NCBI GenBank assembly: GCA_964023275.1
Contig: OZ029913.1
Span: 53,088,144 to 53,152,143 of the forward strand
Origin: Norana najaformis
Taxonomy: Eukaryota; Annelida; Clitellata; Crassiclitellata; Hormogastridae
Reading direction: 5' to 3'
Length of the DNA: 64,000 nt
The notes under the pieces were generated by a model. The model saw only the letters and a program-made list of their open reading frames with translations, did no database searches and had not been told where the DNA came from. The position numbers and the translations under genes were made by a program. The number at the start of each line of letters is the position of its first letter. Position 1 is the first letter of the stretch. Below are positions 37,601-46,800 of this stretch, piece by piece.

Positions 37601-38052
37601 TCCTAACCTATGACATTTACTGGTATTACATATACAATTTTCTTATGAACTGGTGAATAAAATTTGACATCTTGACTGAGTTCAACTAGTGATTGGTTGA
37701 AGCTCTCCTAGCTCTATCTTATCTTCAACAGCAACTCCTACAACACTTCAGCCAGTAATATCCTAGCTGATACCTCAGATCTAACCATATTTAATGACTT
37801 TTGTAGGATTGTAAAGCTCCATCTAATTGGATAAAATTCTGTAATGAACAGGATAAAATCAAGTTCTGGGATCTGACTATAATAAAGAAAAGCCAGAAAT
37901 GCATACAAACCTTCTGCCTTAAAGTCACGTATTAGAGTCTGAACTTTTTCTCGCCTCTTCTCGTGGTCCATGTCTTTCCCTTCGTCGCCTTCTGGCAATG
38001 TAGGCGCTGGTCGCTTGCTGCCCTCGTTTCTCGCAGCTCGACGTCGTGGCAT
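28665..38052 (-). CDS. CDCA8: borealin (chromosomal passenger complex subunit), complete 9-exon gene
   Basis: Borealin binds survivin and the INCENP N-terminus and targets Aurora B to centromeres and the spindle midzone. Coding exons in transcript order: 37911-38052, 37031-37125, 35387-35420, 34198-34282, 33769-33844, 32613-32668, 32134-32211, 31280-31421, 28665-28814. All phases join and the sum is 858 nt, or 285 residues plus TAG; I recall human borealin as 280. The start is the first ATG of MPRRRAARNEG, a basic N-terminus. Exon 2 (RIRSLKAGVTELLNQIDLAY) fits the helix that packs on survivin/INCENP. Exon 3 gives KVRQMPLKEFL, matching LREMNWLDYF. Later segments include the TPLITPKFDPR motif (human TPRFDSR) and the VPKPGEVIVSMEGSPI segment. 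The last exon (DPNFISTALRNLNMMDAKLK) matches the C-terminal dimerisation domain. The exon 4 donor (AAG/gttcga) is weak but the phase supports it. Confidence 0.9.
29400..29960 (-). pseudogene. decayed coding-like stretch of unknown family
   Basis: On minus, two overlapping frames read like protein: 29812-29588 (SQMLTPEDLFVWTKTHVTVI, then FIYILAEDIDQHVKNFGL) and 29633-29412 (DILQSVIMLFEDQTPSADAA, ending FQPGEYIVCKY). Shifting frame after that gives NWFVGHIV. The mix of hydrophobic helices, acidic patches and a final small beta-like segment is more protein-like than the AT-rich surroundings. At least one frame shift separates the parts. It could be a captured transposon ORF or a retrocopy; I do not recognise the family. 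Confidence 0.3.
30595..30961. mobile_element. hAT-type MITE
   Basis: Starts TAGGGCTGTACCGAATA and ends TGTTCGGTACAGCCCTA, giving terminal inverted repeats of about 16 bases in the hAT style (YAGGG.. ends). Inside each end are several copies of TATTCGG and its complement, another hAT MITE habit. Flanks ATTGCAAA and ATTGTTAG share four of eight bases, a decayed 8-bp target duplication at best. No transposase. Confidence 0.85.
33099..33600. other. possible LINE-derived segment in borealin intron 5
   Basis: More GC-balanced than its surroundings and open on minus over 143 residues. One minus frame near 33560-33601 reads SAGLVVKGDLNIHMD, resembling the GDFNIHVD motif of LINE endonucleases. Evidence is thin. 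The left border at 33120-33230 resembles 3005-3115 (TTAAACTGCATTTTAAA type block), suggesting an interspersed repeat. Confidence 0.3.
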
Positions 38053-38189
38053 TTCTGTTTTCCTGTTGAATCCAAATTATTATCTGCACATAACTAACAG
38101 AAGACCGCTTTCTCCACAATGGTAAAATAGTACAACAACTTTGTTAACCTATCATTGTCGGAAGCACACTCTCAGAACTGCACATACAT

Positions 38190-38620
38190 CAAGCACTGTA
38201 TGTATGTATCTGGGCAGAGCACCTTTTATGAACCTCTCAAAGGTGCTGTGAATATGGCCGCCTGTGAGATCTAAACAGGTATGTCTTAACATAAGCAGAA
38301 AATATAGTTTGAACAGAGTTAGAAGGAGGGAAGATTATTCCAAAAGGATGAACCGATGTGTGAGAATGCATGGTGTTCTCGTGTTGATGAATGGCAGCGA
38401 GGGATCAGAACAACTCCACAGCCAGCTGTACAAAGCAACTGACGTGCCAATCAAGTTGAAACCAGCAAGAACAGCTTCCAAATGTAAACTGAGGTAGAGC
38501 CGACAAACACATCCTGGCCGAGAAGGAAGATCTCAAACTTGATTCTTGCCTCTACAGGAAGCCAGTTAAGTTATCTCTCATATAATTTGATATATGAGAG
38601 AATTTCGGAAGATCAGCCAC
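38190..38620 (-). mobile_element. LINE-like 3' fragment
   Basis: The right end on minus reads TGGCTTCCTGTAGAGGCAAG then AATCAAGTTTGAGATC, which translates to WLPVEARIKFEI, the conserved thumb-domain segment of CR1/L2-like LINEs. The left end has the GTATGTATGTATCTG and GAGCACCTTTTATGA tail found near other LINE ends here. Heavily decayed. Confidence 0.55.
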
Positions 38621-39439
38621 TTGTCGGATGCCACAATTCAGTACGGACTGAAGCTGACGAACTCTAAATTTTGGCATTAATGGGTTAAAGATCCACAAGA
38701 ACAATCCCAAGACCACGCATACTTTCATAAATCAGTCAAAACATCCACATCTATAGACCCTGATCTGTTTGACATAAAAATGGTGGAATCAAGCAATTTC
38801 AGTAGCGTAATTTTCACTTCGTTTTCAAGAGTAGTTGCTTAGGAAATAGCCATTGGTACATTTCAATAAGGACAAAAAGAAAGCTGTTTTAACTGTGCCA
38901 AAGAGTGTTTTGGTTAAACCATCCACGGGCAAGAAACACTGAACTATCTTTTGTCACCAGGGGATTTTGCAACTGGAAAAATGGTACAAGGGGAACAAGG
39001 TGTTGATAATTGTTGTGCAATGTGAACTGGAACATTTATAATGCGCACTTCAAGTTAAGCAGCAAGTTCACAAAAATCTAAAAAATAAGACTAGGATAAA
39101 ATGGATGCAAGTTCAATGATCTTTAAATAAAATATGTCTATTAAGCATATACGTGACCATACTACAGAAAATCTAGCCCAAGTAGGAAAAATTCAAAATT
39201 GGTTTAATATTGTATTGGACTGGGCCAGAAAAGCTGAATAGTTTGGTGAAAACTGCATGTTTATAACAAATGGTTAAAAATTATTTTTTAATATGTACAT
39301 CTCCACATGAATACTTTAGACAAATTGCAAGTTAAACTTTAATATAACTTGCTGCCTGCAGATAATTAAACAGATTTGTTATATGTAAAATCAGTTAGAG
39401 AGTCTGAAGTTTAATATGCGATTGTGGTAATAATCAAGA

Positions 39440-39579
39440 AAAGGCCACTTGCAATCGCTCTACATGTAAATAATATTTGTTTGATTGTCCTTCTAGTAGC
39501 TTGCAGCAAACTGATTTCTCTCACAGTCTGGGGTGGTCATATTGCTTATAAATAAGGTGCTCATAAGCAGCCAATTTTT
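39440..39579. mobile_element. short MITE related to 22956-23320
   Basis: Left end AAAGGCCACTTGCAATCGCT and right end TCATAAGCAGCCAATTTTTG match the ends of the longer element at 22956. The internal CTGATTTCTCTCACAGTCTG segment matches its right arm. At 140 bases it has lost most of the centre and left arm. Confidence 0.6.
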
Positions 39580-40116
39580 GAGGATTACTGAGGTCTACTG
39601 AATGATACATTTGGCCTATCTGTGAAATTTATACATAACTGTTTCAGACCAATTTCATCTTAATCACCTTCAGAATGCATCTCTCACATATTGTTATTTC
39701 AGCTTAGACCAGTTTTCTCAGGCAGTAACAATCATATGCAAACATATTTGATTACAGTTAAGCAGTGGTCTTGAAAACACTACTGTACATGTCTGAGGCC
39801 ATGCTGCTGTATGTTTGCCAACTCTGTCGTTTCGGCAAACTGTCTGCCTCAATAAGGACTTTGCTTGATAATTCTTATATGTCTGACTACTGCTGTTATG
39901 AGTTAGGGTTTATCTTTTGACTCTGCACACAACACTTTGTGTTTTTCTATATTATTCGGTCATGTGTCATTGAAGCCTCATCGATATTGGACCTGTTCAC
40001 CTATCAAAGGCTAAATGGGTTCTTGGTAGGGCAGTAAGGTCTCAGAAATTCAGATCTCCTTACACCATCTGTGACCAGGAAATCTTGGATTTGATGATGG
40101 AAAGCAGGAAGAGTTT

Positions 40117-40476
40117 ATGGTTTCAACCATCAACCACCAGGAGGTATGCCACCGGAGGCGAATGCCGATCTTGCTCGGTACATTTCCGGGCGCTCCATTT
40201 TCTACCACCTATGAGGGAATGCAGGACAGTGGTGTAGTCGTATACGATGGACATCACCACCTGTCGTTGTTCATCATCTTCAACGCTATGTGGTTCAGGA
40301 ACTCTCAAAAAAAGGTGTCAACTGTTCACTTTGGATGGGACTCTGTCGGTTGGGCTCGTCTGTGGAAGCTCACCAGTGGTGACGCTAATTATCTGAGCAT
40401 TGTTAGATTTATGATAAAAGTCCTGTTCTTAATGATTTTAATATTATTTAGGCGAGTGTTGGTGGTGCTTTTATGA
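40117..40476 (+). other. unassigned open frame, 119 residues
   Basis: ATG to stop with no family match that I recognise. It lacks clear splice partners or a conserved motif and lies in a repeat-rich gap. The N-terminal part is mixed in composition and the last 25 residues are strongly hydrophobic. The antisense frame (40308-40123) is also open. It could be a chance frame or a transposon relic. Confidence 0.15.
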
Positions 40477-40643
40477 CAGACTTACGGGGCATTATATCAA
40501 GTGTCCGAATAACTTAACTATGTCTTGTGGCATACATCAACGCACAGTAAAAGCATACAGCTTGTACACAATACAGTCAACCAGGAAGTGTACTGTATCA
40601 TGAGGCCTGTGATTGCTTAAAATGTAAATATACATGATTTTCT

Positions 40644-40868
40644 ATAGTGACCACAAGACCTCGACCCTGCTCATTTTTCAACGAATTTATCGGGTGAGAT
40701 CCTTCACCACCACTGCCCCCGTTGAATGGGTGCCACGTCATTTAAGGTCCTCATGCATGGACCATGCTAGCCCGAGATTAAAATCTCTGAAACACAGCCA
40801 ATATCGGTATGTGAACCAGCATCTTCATGCACAAAGGCACCCTGAAGTATGCTTCAACGAAAGTGGCT
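40644..40868 (+). repeat. 220-bp dispersed repeat R, copy 1
   Basis: Matches 43471-43690 in the same orientation: CGACCCTGCTCATTTTTCAA, GAGATCCTTCACCACC, CATTTAAGGTCC, ATGGACC-TGCTAGCCCGAGA and a shared end GTACGCTT/GTATGCTTCAAC. A short third piece is at 42440-42508. Class unknown. Confidence 0.8.
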
Positions 40869-40891
40869 AACCAGGCCAGCTGGCCACGAGA

Positions 40892-41135
40892 ATCGTAATC
40901 GTAAACTCAAGATTTCTGCAGCGCTCAACAAAAGCTAAGTTGCGGGAATCAGCTTATTCACAGGCGCTCAGTTAAAACAAAACTGATGTGCAGGAAGGGT
41001 CACAATCGGTTCCAGATGAAAACCAAGAGTCAGGCAGGCACACAGACGGCTATGGTGGAATTGGAGAGGAAAGAGAAACAACAAGAAGAGGAAGAATCAG
41101 GATAAGATTTGTGGAAGAGGAGAACCACCCCTTGA
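40892..41135 (-). mobile_element. LINE 3' UTR fragment, family B
   Basis: Minus-oriented 3' end with the family B tail (imperfect, AAGATTTCTGCAGCGCTCAA on plus), then the UTR blocks TTATTCACAGGCGCTCAGT and CCAAGAGTCAGGCAGGCA and the AGGAAGAATCAGGATAAGAT block, all collinear with 25748-25990. Confidence 0.75.
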
Positions 41136-41253
41136 AACCTCAGGTTTTGAAATACGGATGCGTCAGTGCTAATACTGAAAAACACCTACATTAAAATGTG
41201 TCACCTATGATGTGGTTGTTTATCACGCATTTTATCTAAAGCGCTAACCCGCA

Positions 41254-41278
41254 CGGTCCCGTACGTAAAAGTACGGGC
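41254..41278. other. short perfect hairpin
   Basis: CCCGTAC, a 6-base GTAAAA loop, then GTACGGG give a perfect 7-bp stem. Too short to assign a role in eukaryotic DNA. Confidence 0.3.
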
Positions 41279-41544
41279 GGGAATGCAGGCTGTGGTTATG
41301 GCTGTTTACTATTTATAAATTACCTTTATATCAGATTTCCCTGTAGATAGAACAAAACTGCGACTGTTTATCAGTTTTACAAATAAAAATCCACAAACTA
41401 CAGTTTAAAAGTCACTAAGAGTACAAACACTAGAACAAGCTCACAAAATAAATTTGAAACGATGCTGAAACTGTCACGTGACATATGACGGTCCAATGGT
41501 TGAACTGAACAAGTTAGCTCTGTGGCCACCTAGCGACTGGAGAT

Positions 41545-41757
41545 GATGATGATGAGTTCTCTGCCCTAAGAGGTCCATTGACTTTATACCACCCGGGGAG
41601 GAGATTAGTGAGGTTGTTTCCGTTGCCTTCCTCATAAACAATTGTGGGTGAGCAACTTGTCCAAGGTCGCTACGCAGTGGCTTGAGGAAAATTCGAACCC
41701 GCGACCCTCCAGTTACGAGGCACAGACCATGCCACTACGATCACCGCATCCCACGCG
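41545..41757 (-). repeat. tRNA-derived SINE, family S3
   Basis: On minus, the head GGATGCGGTGATCGTAGTGG (A-box region) is followed by GGGTCGCGGGTTCGAATTT, a good polymerase III B box, then a body ending in CTCATCATCATCATC. Single copy in this window. The 3' half of a tRNA is missing. Confidence 0.7.
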
Positions 41758-42159
41758 ACTGGAGGAGCGTGAAAAATAATGAAAGGTGTTATAAAACGGT
41801 AGTTCTGCTATCATTATTGCCCATCTTACACAACTGTGAGTACTTAGTCTATTGTAATATGGTTCTGTTAATTTGCTAAGCTATCTCATTTAATATTATG
41901 AGTGATTCATTCTTGCTAAATGGCATGGCACCAATTGGATCTTAAACAGCCTGGCACCCCTTCAAACAGGCGTCGCTAGTGAAGTTCTCACCCATTAAAT
42001 TCACTTACAAGTGAGCACCATCGAGACCATACTGTCGCTGTATAAAACAATTTAGGCTATATTTCCATTTTATTTACTGCCTTAAGCCCTTTGCCGTTCC
42101 ACACCTTAATTAAGTTGGTTTCGAACCTAATGTGATGCATTGCAACGTACTGAAACCTA

Positions 42160-42290
42160 TCGTTATCGTACTCTCAAGATTTCTACAGCGCCCAAAAAGC
42201 TAAGTCACGGAAACCAGCTTATCACAGGCGCTCAGTCAAAACAAAATCGAATGTCAAGCAGGCATGCAGACAGTAGCCTAACCGTGGATG
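42160..42290 (-). mobile_element. LINE 3' end, family B (left member of an inverted pair)
   Basis: The family B tail on minus (TCTACAGCGCCC on plus) and the adjacent UTR with TTATCACAGGCGCTCAGTCA. It faces a plus-oriented family B end at 42510-42560, so the 400 bases between form an inverted-repeat-bounded unit. Confidence 0.65.
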
Positions 42291-42439
42291 GTGCTTACAT
42301 TTGGAGTGGCTACATAACCGGTACTCAGGACCAAGTACACACGCTTAGGACACAGAGTGATGATAGCGAAGAAGGAAGTCAAATTGTTCAATGTAGGCTG
42401 GTGCGTAAATGTAAATGTGCACGGTTTTCTATAGCTACG

Positions 42440-42508
42440 TACGGCCACGACCCTGTTTTTTTAATGACCTTAACCACCCGCAGCTCGTTTGAATGGCCGC
42501 CATGACGT
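42440..42508 (+). repeat. partial copy 3 of dispersed repeat R
   Basis: CGACCCTG, TTTTTTTAATGA, CGTTTGAATGGCCGCCATGA matches parts of 40644-40868 and 43471-43690. It abuts the plus-oriented family B tail at 42510. Confidence 0.45.
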
Positions 42509-42509
42509 G

Positions 42510-42560
42510 CCTTTCGTTTGGCGCTGTAGAAATCTCGAGATTACGATTATTACGATATTT
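42510..42560 (+). mobile_element. LINE 3' terminus, family B (right member of an inverted pair)
   Basis: TTTGGCGCTGTAGAAATCTC and then GAGATTACGATTATTACGAT: the intact family B terminus with its ATTACG microsatellite tail, opposite in orientation to 42160-42290. Confidence 0.7.
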
Positions 42561-42660
42561 GGGTGCTCCTTCCCTCCCTCCTTCCCTCTCTCCCTGACGT
42601 CGTTTATGGAGACCCTAAAGTCATTTCAACTCAACTGCACTAAAAATAAAAGCATCACAT

Positions 42661-42838
42661 AAGTAAGTAAAAAAGTAAGTATATTCTTTATTAACCAATA
42701 GCTAATCGCACATCGGTTTACAAGTATTTAAGAACATGCAAATTATCATTTCACGTGTCTTTTTATGATTAAGTTTTAAGTTACACGTATCCGCCCAAAG
42801 GGTAACATGGTCCAGTCCAGTCCATCAAGCTATTGCAG
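42661..42838 (-). mobile_element. LINE family C, internally deleted copy
   Basis: Matches 24361-24437 (tail and 3' UTR, including AGCTAATCGCACATCGG) and then jumps to sequence matching 25052-25150 (TTTTTATGATTAAGTTTTAA). About 615 bases present in the longer copy, essentially its RT C-terminal frame, are missing. A few bases of extra sequence (ATGCA) lie at the junction. Confidence 0.85.
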
Positions 42839-43470
42839 CTTCCTTCCATGCGAGAAAATTTGCACCAAGCAGTCAGCTGTCATAGTACTCTGGATGGCGT
42901 GTGGGATCGAACTCGGGCAAAAATAGGGACGACTAAGTAACAGAGTCCTTTCAGTCATACATACGGTGTTCGAAAGCGAATCTAGAAGTACGTATTACAT
43001 GATACAAATTTCAAGTTTCAGATGCGTCTTCTAGCGTCATCTTTCAGTTGAATAAATAGGATTTTTACAGCAATAAACGTTGACCAGAATCTCTAATTGT
43101 ATTATTGGCTGGAAATATAAATATAAAATATTCCGTTAAGGCTCAACATAATCCAAAATTATTGGGTATTTTAACACAAATGCTTATAATTATAAAGATT
43201 CACCAATCGCAGGGTGACGGCTGCAGTTTATTTGAGCGGACATGAAGTTAAAAGATCTCACGTAATATATAGCCACTGTTGCAGAAAGTACTCCAAAAGC
43301 ATTAAAGAAGAAACTTCAAACGTTAGGGGACATAATATTATGGTTGAGGGCTGTGTGAGGTGAAGGAAATGGACAATTTTGTAAGTATTACAACACGTAA
43401 CAGAATGATTACTTGTTGGAATGTTAAAGGCAGACTTCAACAAGCCTAAAATGTAGATGTATACGGCCTA

Positions 43471-43690
43471 AAATAGCGACCCTATGGTCGCGCCGACCCT
43501 GCTCATTTTTCAATGAATATGTCGAGCGAGATCCTTCACCACCGCTGCCCGTTTGAATGGACACCACGCCATTTAAGGTCCCGTGTATGGACCGTGCTAG
43601 CCCGAGAGTTGACTCTCTGAGATAAGCCACGAACGGTACGCGAACCGGCATCCTCACGCACAGAGGCGCTTTGACGTACGCTTTAACCAA
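43471..43690 (+). repeat. 220-bp dispersed repeat R, copy 2
   Basis: Partner of 40644-40868; see there for the shared blocks. It has more CG dinucleotides than copy 1 (for example GTACGCGAACCGGCATCC against GTATGTGAACCAGCATCT), so copy 1 looks older or more methylation-decayed. It lies 124 bases upstream of the tentative first exon of the reductase. Confidence 0.8.
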
Positions 43691-43813
43691 TGATCTAATG
43701 TCGACGCTTCCCATACTGTTCGAGACTCATGATGCCGCGTGTAAACGACCGTATGGCCATCTTTGGCGTCGTAAACTCATGCCAGCTAGTTGAAATTTTG
43801 TTTACGCAGTGTT

Positions 43814-46800
43814 ATGACGTGTGAGCAGGTGATCAAATGCAGTATATAACGACGCTAGTGATTAAGCCATGTATTTTATTTTGCATTTTAAAAAAGCTAC
43901 CATGGAAGTCGAAGTTGGTCTCTCACCTTAGCGCTGAAATGTTAAGTAGCAATATTCTGTTTAATGCTTCATTTAGATGCTTTTATTATTTGATGTTACT
44001 CTGTTTTCATGGTTTTACTTTTATCAGCAACAAGTATTTACAAATTTGACTCTAATGTATTCTTTCTCATTTATATGCTGGCTGTTGCTTTAGCCAATAA
44101 GTAAAGCTCCTAAAATGAAGGACTACCGTTGTTCTGACCAGTGTCTATTGCAAGTCTATAATTTGTCTACCAGATTAATTCACCTAACAAAAGTTTTGAA
44201 CAAGCACATTTTATTTTGTGAATCAGTGTTCTTGTTGTTAATCTTGTATGATTTTCACAACTAACAGCATTTCAGTAATGCTCTGCACTTTGGTAAAATT
44301 CTATTTTGCTGGTGATGAGTGCTAATTTCATAACTGATGAAAATTAATTTCTTTTCTAATTCTGAGTAATGTGGCTTTATTGTTGCTTTCAGGTTATACC
44401 TGTGGCAGTTGGCATTGTCGTTGTGGCTGTGTCAGCTGTTATCGTAAAATTTGTAGTTTTTGGTGGAAAGAAAAAGAAGCCCCCAGTTACACTAATTGAG
44501 TCTGATGTCAAATATCCTCTGAAACTTGTTGATAAAGAGGTATGGTCTTATTATTCAGATAAACAAATAGTAGTTTTTGTATTCTTCTTGCTTATGTGGT
44601 TTGTGCCTATCCAGTTTTTTATTGAAATTTTTTATAGACATTAGAGCACCAACATACAAGAAAGTATAACATCAAATACAAATAAGCCATAGCTTGTGCA
44701 TGTTGCTGGTGCAGGTCAACGGGTCAACCGAAAATGGTCAGACAGACCCACTTAAAACTCGGCTGGTCCATTTACACTGTTAACATATGGCGATTATACA
44801 AACATGAAAACTTTGACATATGACAACTGTGCAAAGATTAAATGGATATGACAGATTACAGATTACACAGTAAAATGGCATTATTATAAATCAAGGATTT
44901 ATTTTCAACACAGTCCAAAAAAGATATTTTCTAATAATTAATTACATATGAACATGCTAATACAGACTAATCAAATATTTGTTCAATCTAGTTTTAAATT
45001 GACTAATAGTCATTATATTTCTTACATCATCTGGAAGAGAATTCCATATTGCCAGGCCAGAACGTTTAATAGAATATTGCTTTAATTTAGTTCTAACAGT
45101 AGGACTATGATAATTCACTGCTGCCCTAGTATTATAAATATGCACGTCAGATCCCAGGTAAAAGAACTGCAGTTGCAAGTGTCATCATCGGTAAGTTGAA
45201 GAACCATTAGTCCTCCACTGAAACATGTTTGTAGACGTACATTGACAGTGTGCCATGGTCTGCCTTTCCCCACAGCTGCTGTTCCCCACTGCTGCACAAA
45301 GGCTGAGTGGCTTGTCCCCATTTGAGTTATAGACACAGCAACCCTGACCCATCCAAAATTGGCACAGTGCAGACCAGAGGCAAATTGAAGCCTGGAGGAC
45401 AGACAGAGAGCACAGCAATGAGGGTCTTTGAATGACAGTTACATGTAGGTTTACCCTGTAGCATGCTTACCATCTGATCTAGTGTTGTGCAAACATCTTG
45501 GACATGTTGTTTATACATGAATAACTGCGGTGTCTGGCATTTGATTGTGTGTGTAGACTTTAAGGTTTTTTGATCAATCTAGCCATAAGGTTTAATTGCG
45601 TTCTGCTGCAGTTTGCCTTAGGACAGGCTCATTGACCTAGCAAATCTTATGCAGACTCAGGTTAACAGACCATATTAGCTTTTCAGTGCTACTGCCAATT
45701 TCATGAACTTAAGTTAAAGGTCATGCTTACATTGTGAACACAGAATGTTTGCTAATTGCTACATACTTTTCACGTTTGCATTAATAACTGAACTTAACAA
45801 TGACAATTTTTTTGAAGCCCATTTAGCTAGGTCGACACAGAGCTTTTGCAAGCAACTTTAGTGTTTCTGCCACTGTCTTTGACTAGTTAAAAATGAACTT
45901 AAAGATGATGTCTTTTCCAAATCTGTTTTATTTTGACTTTCTGTTGCTGTGCTTGAAACGAGACCAAAAATAAAAAAACCTTAGGAAGATTTCCTAAAAC
46001 TGAAAACAAGCAGAAACAGTTTAAGAAAAGAATTATTGACAAAGGATGGCACACCTGGTAATGTTGTAATTTAACTGTGTTTAATGCCTTCTAGCAATGG
46101 CAATGAGACATAAGGGATTTCATCACAATTTCTAGGCACAGCAAAAGCCAAAACAAATACCTAGTACTAACGAATCGTTGATTTTTGTTACAGTTACAAC
46201 AAAAATATATTTTGTTACTTATCCACTTTTACACTTTTTCATATTAAAATGTTTTACATTACAAGTTACTCATATTTGTAATTTGTTACAATAACAATAT
46301 TACTTGTAACCTGATGCATACATGCACACGTATATTCGTACATAAAATTTATACATTTTCATTCAGTTAATGTAAACAGATTTTTATTAATTCTATATTT
46401 TCTCAGCCTTAAATTAACCAGTAATTATACCTGTATGTCATTTCTTTAAAATAAGAGACATAAGGTAGTTGGGATTAATTTTCTACCATGTTATTTGCAG
46501 GTGGTTAGTCATGATACACGACGATTTCGTTTTCAGCTTCCGTCTCCTGATCATATTTTGGGACTGCCTGTTGGTAAGAAGTTGTTTTTAGAAATGTTTC
46601 AGGAATGTAGTAATCATAAAAAAATTTCAGGAAAGTTATTGTTTATATTGAATGAGAAAGAACCATTTGCTGGGAAGGGAGGATAATGAAACAGAAGCAG
46701 TTCACAAGAAGGTCAGAGCATGTTTTTGTGATCTGTGAGAAGATTTTCAATTAACTGATTAAAAAATAAACCCCATGAAAAGAGATGTTTATATGCTGTA

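Larger units (their letters stand above)
38053..43813. other. gene-free repeat island between borealin and the reductase
   Basis: Contains the borealin promoter side (38053-38170), a LINE-like tail (38190-38620, minus, with a TGGCTTCCTGTAGAGGCAAG segment typical of the LHWLPV-R region), a short MITE (39440-39579), an unexplained 119-residue open frame (40117-40476, plus), a two-copy 220-bp repeat, family B and C LINE ends and a SINE. No host exon was found. Confidence 0.6.
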
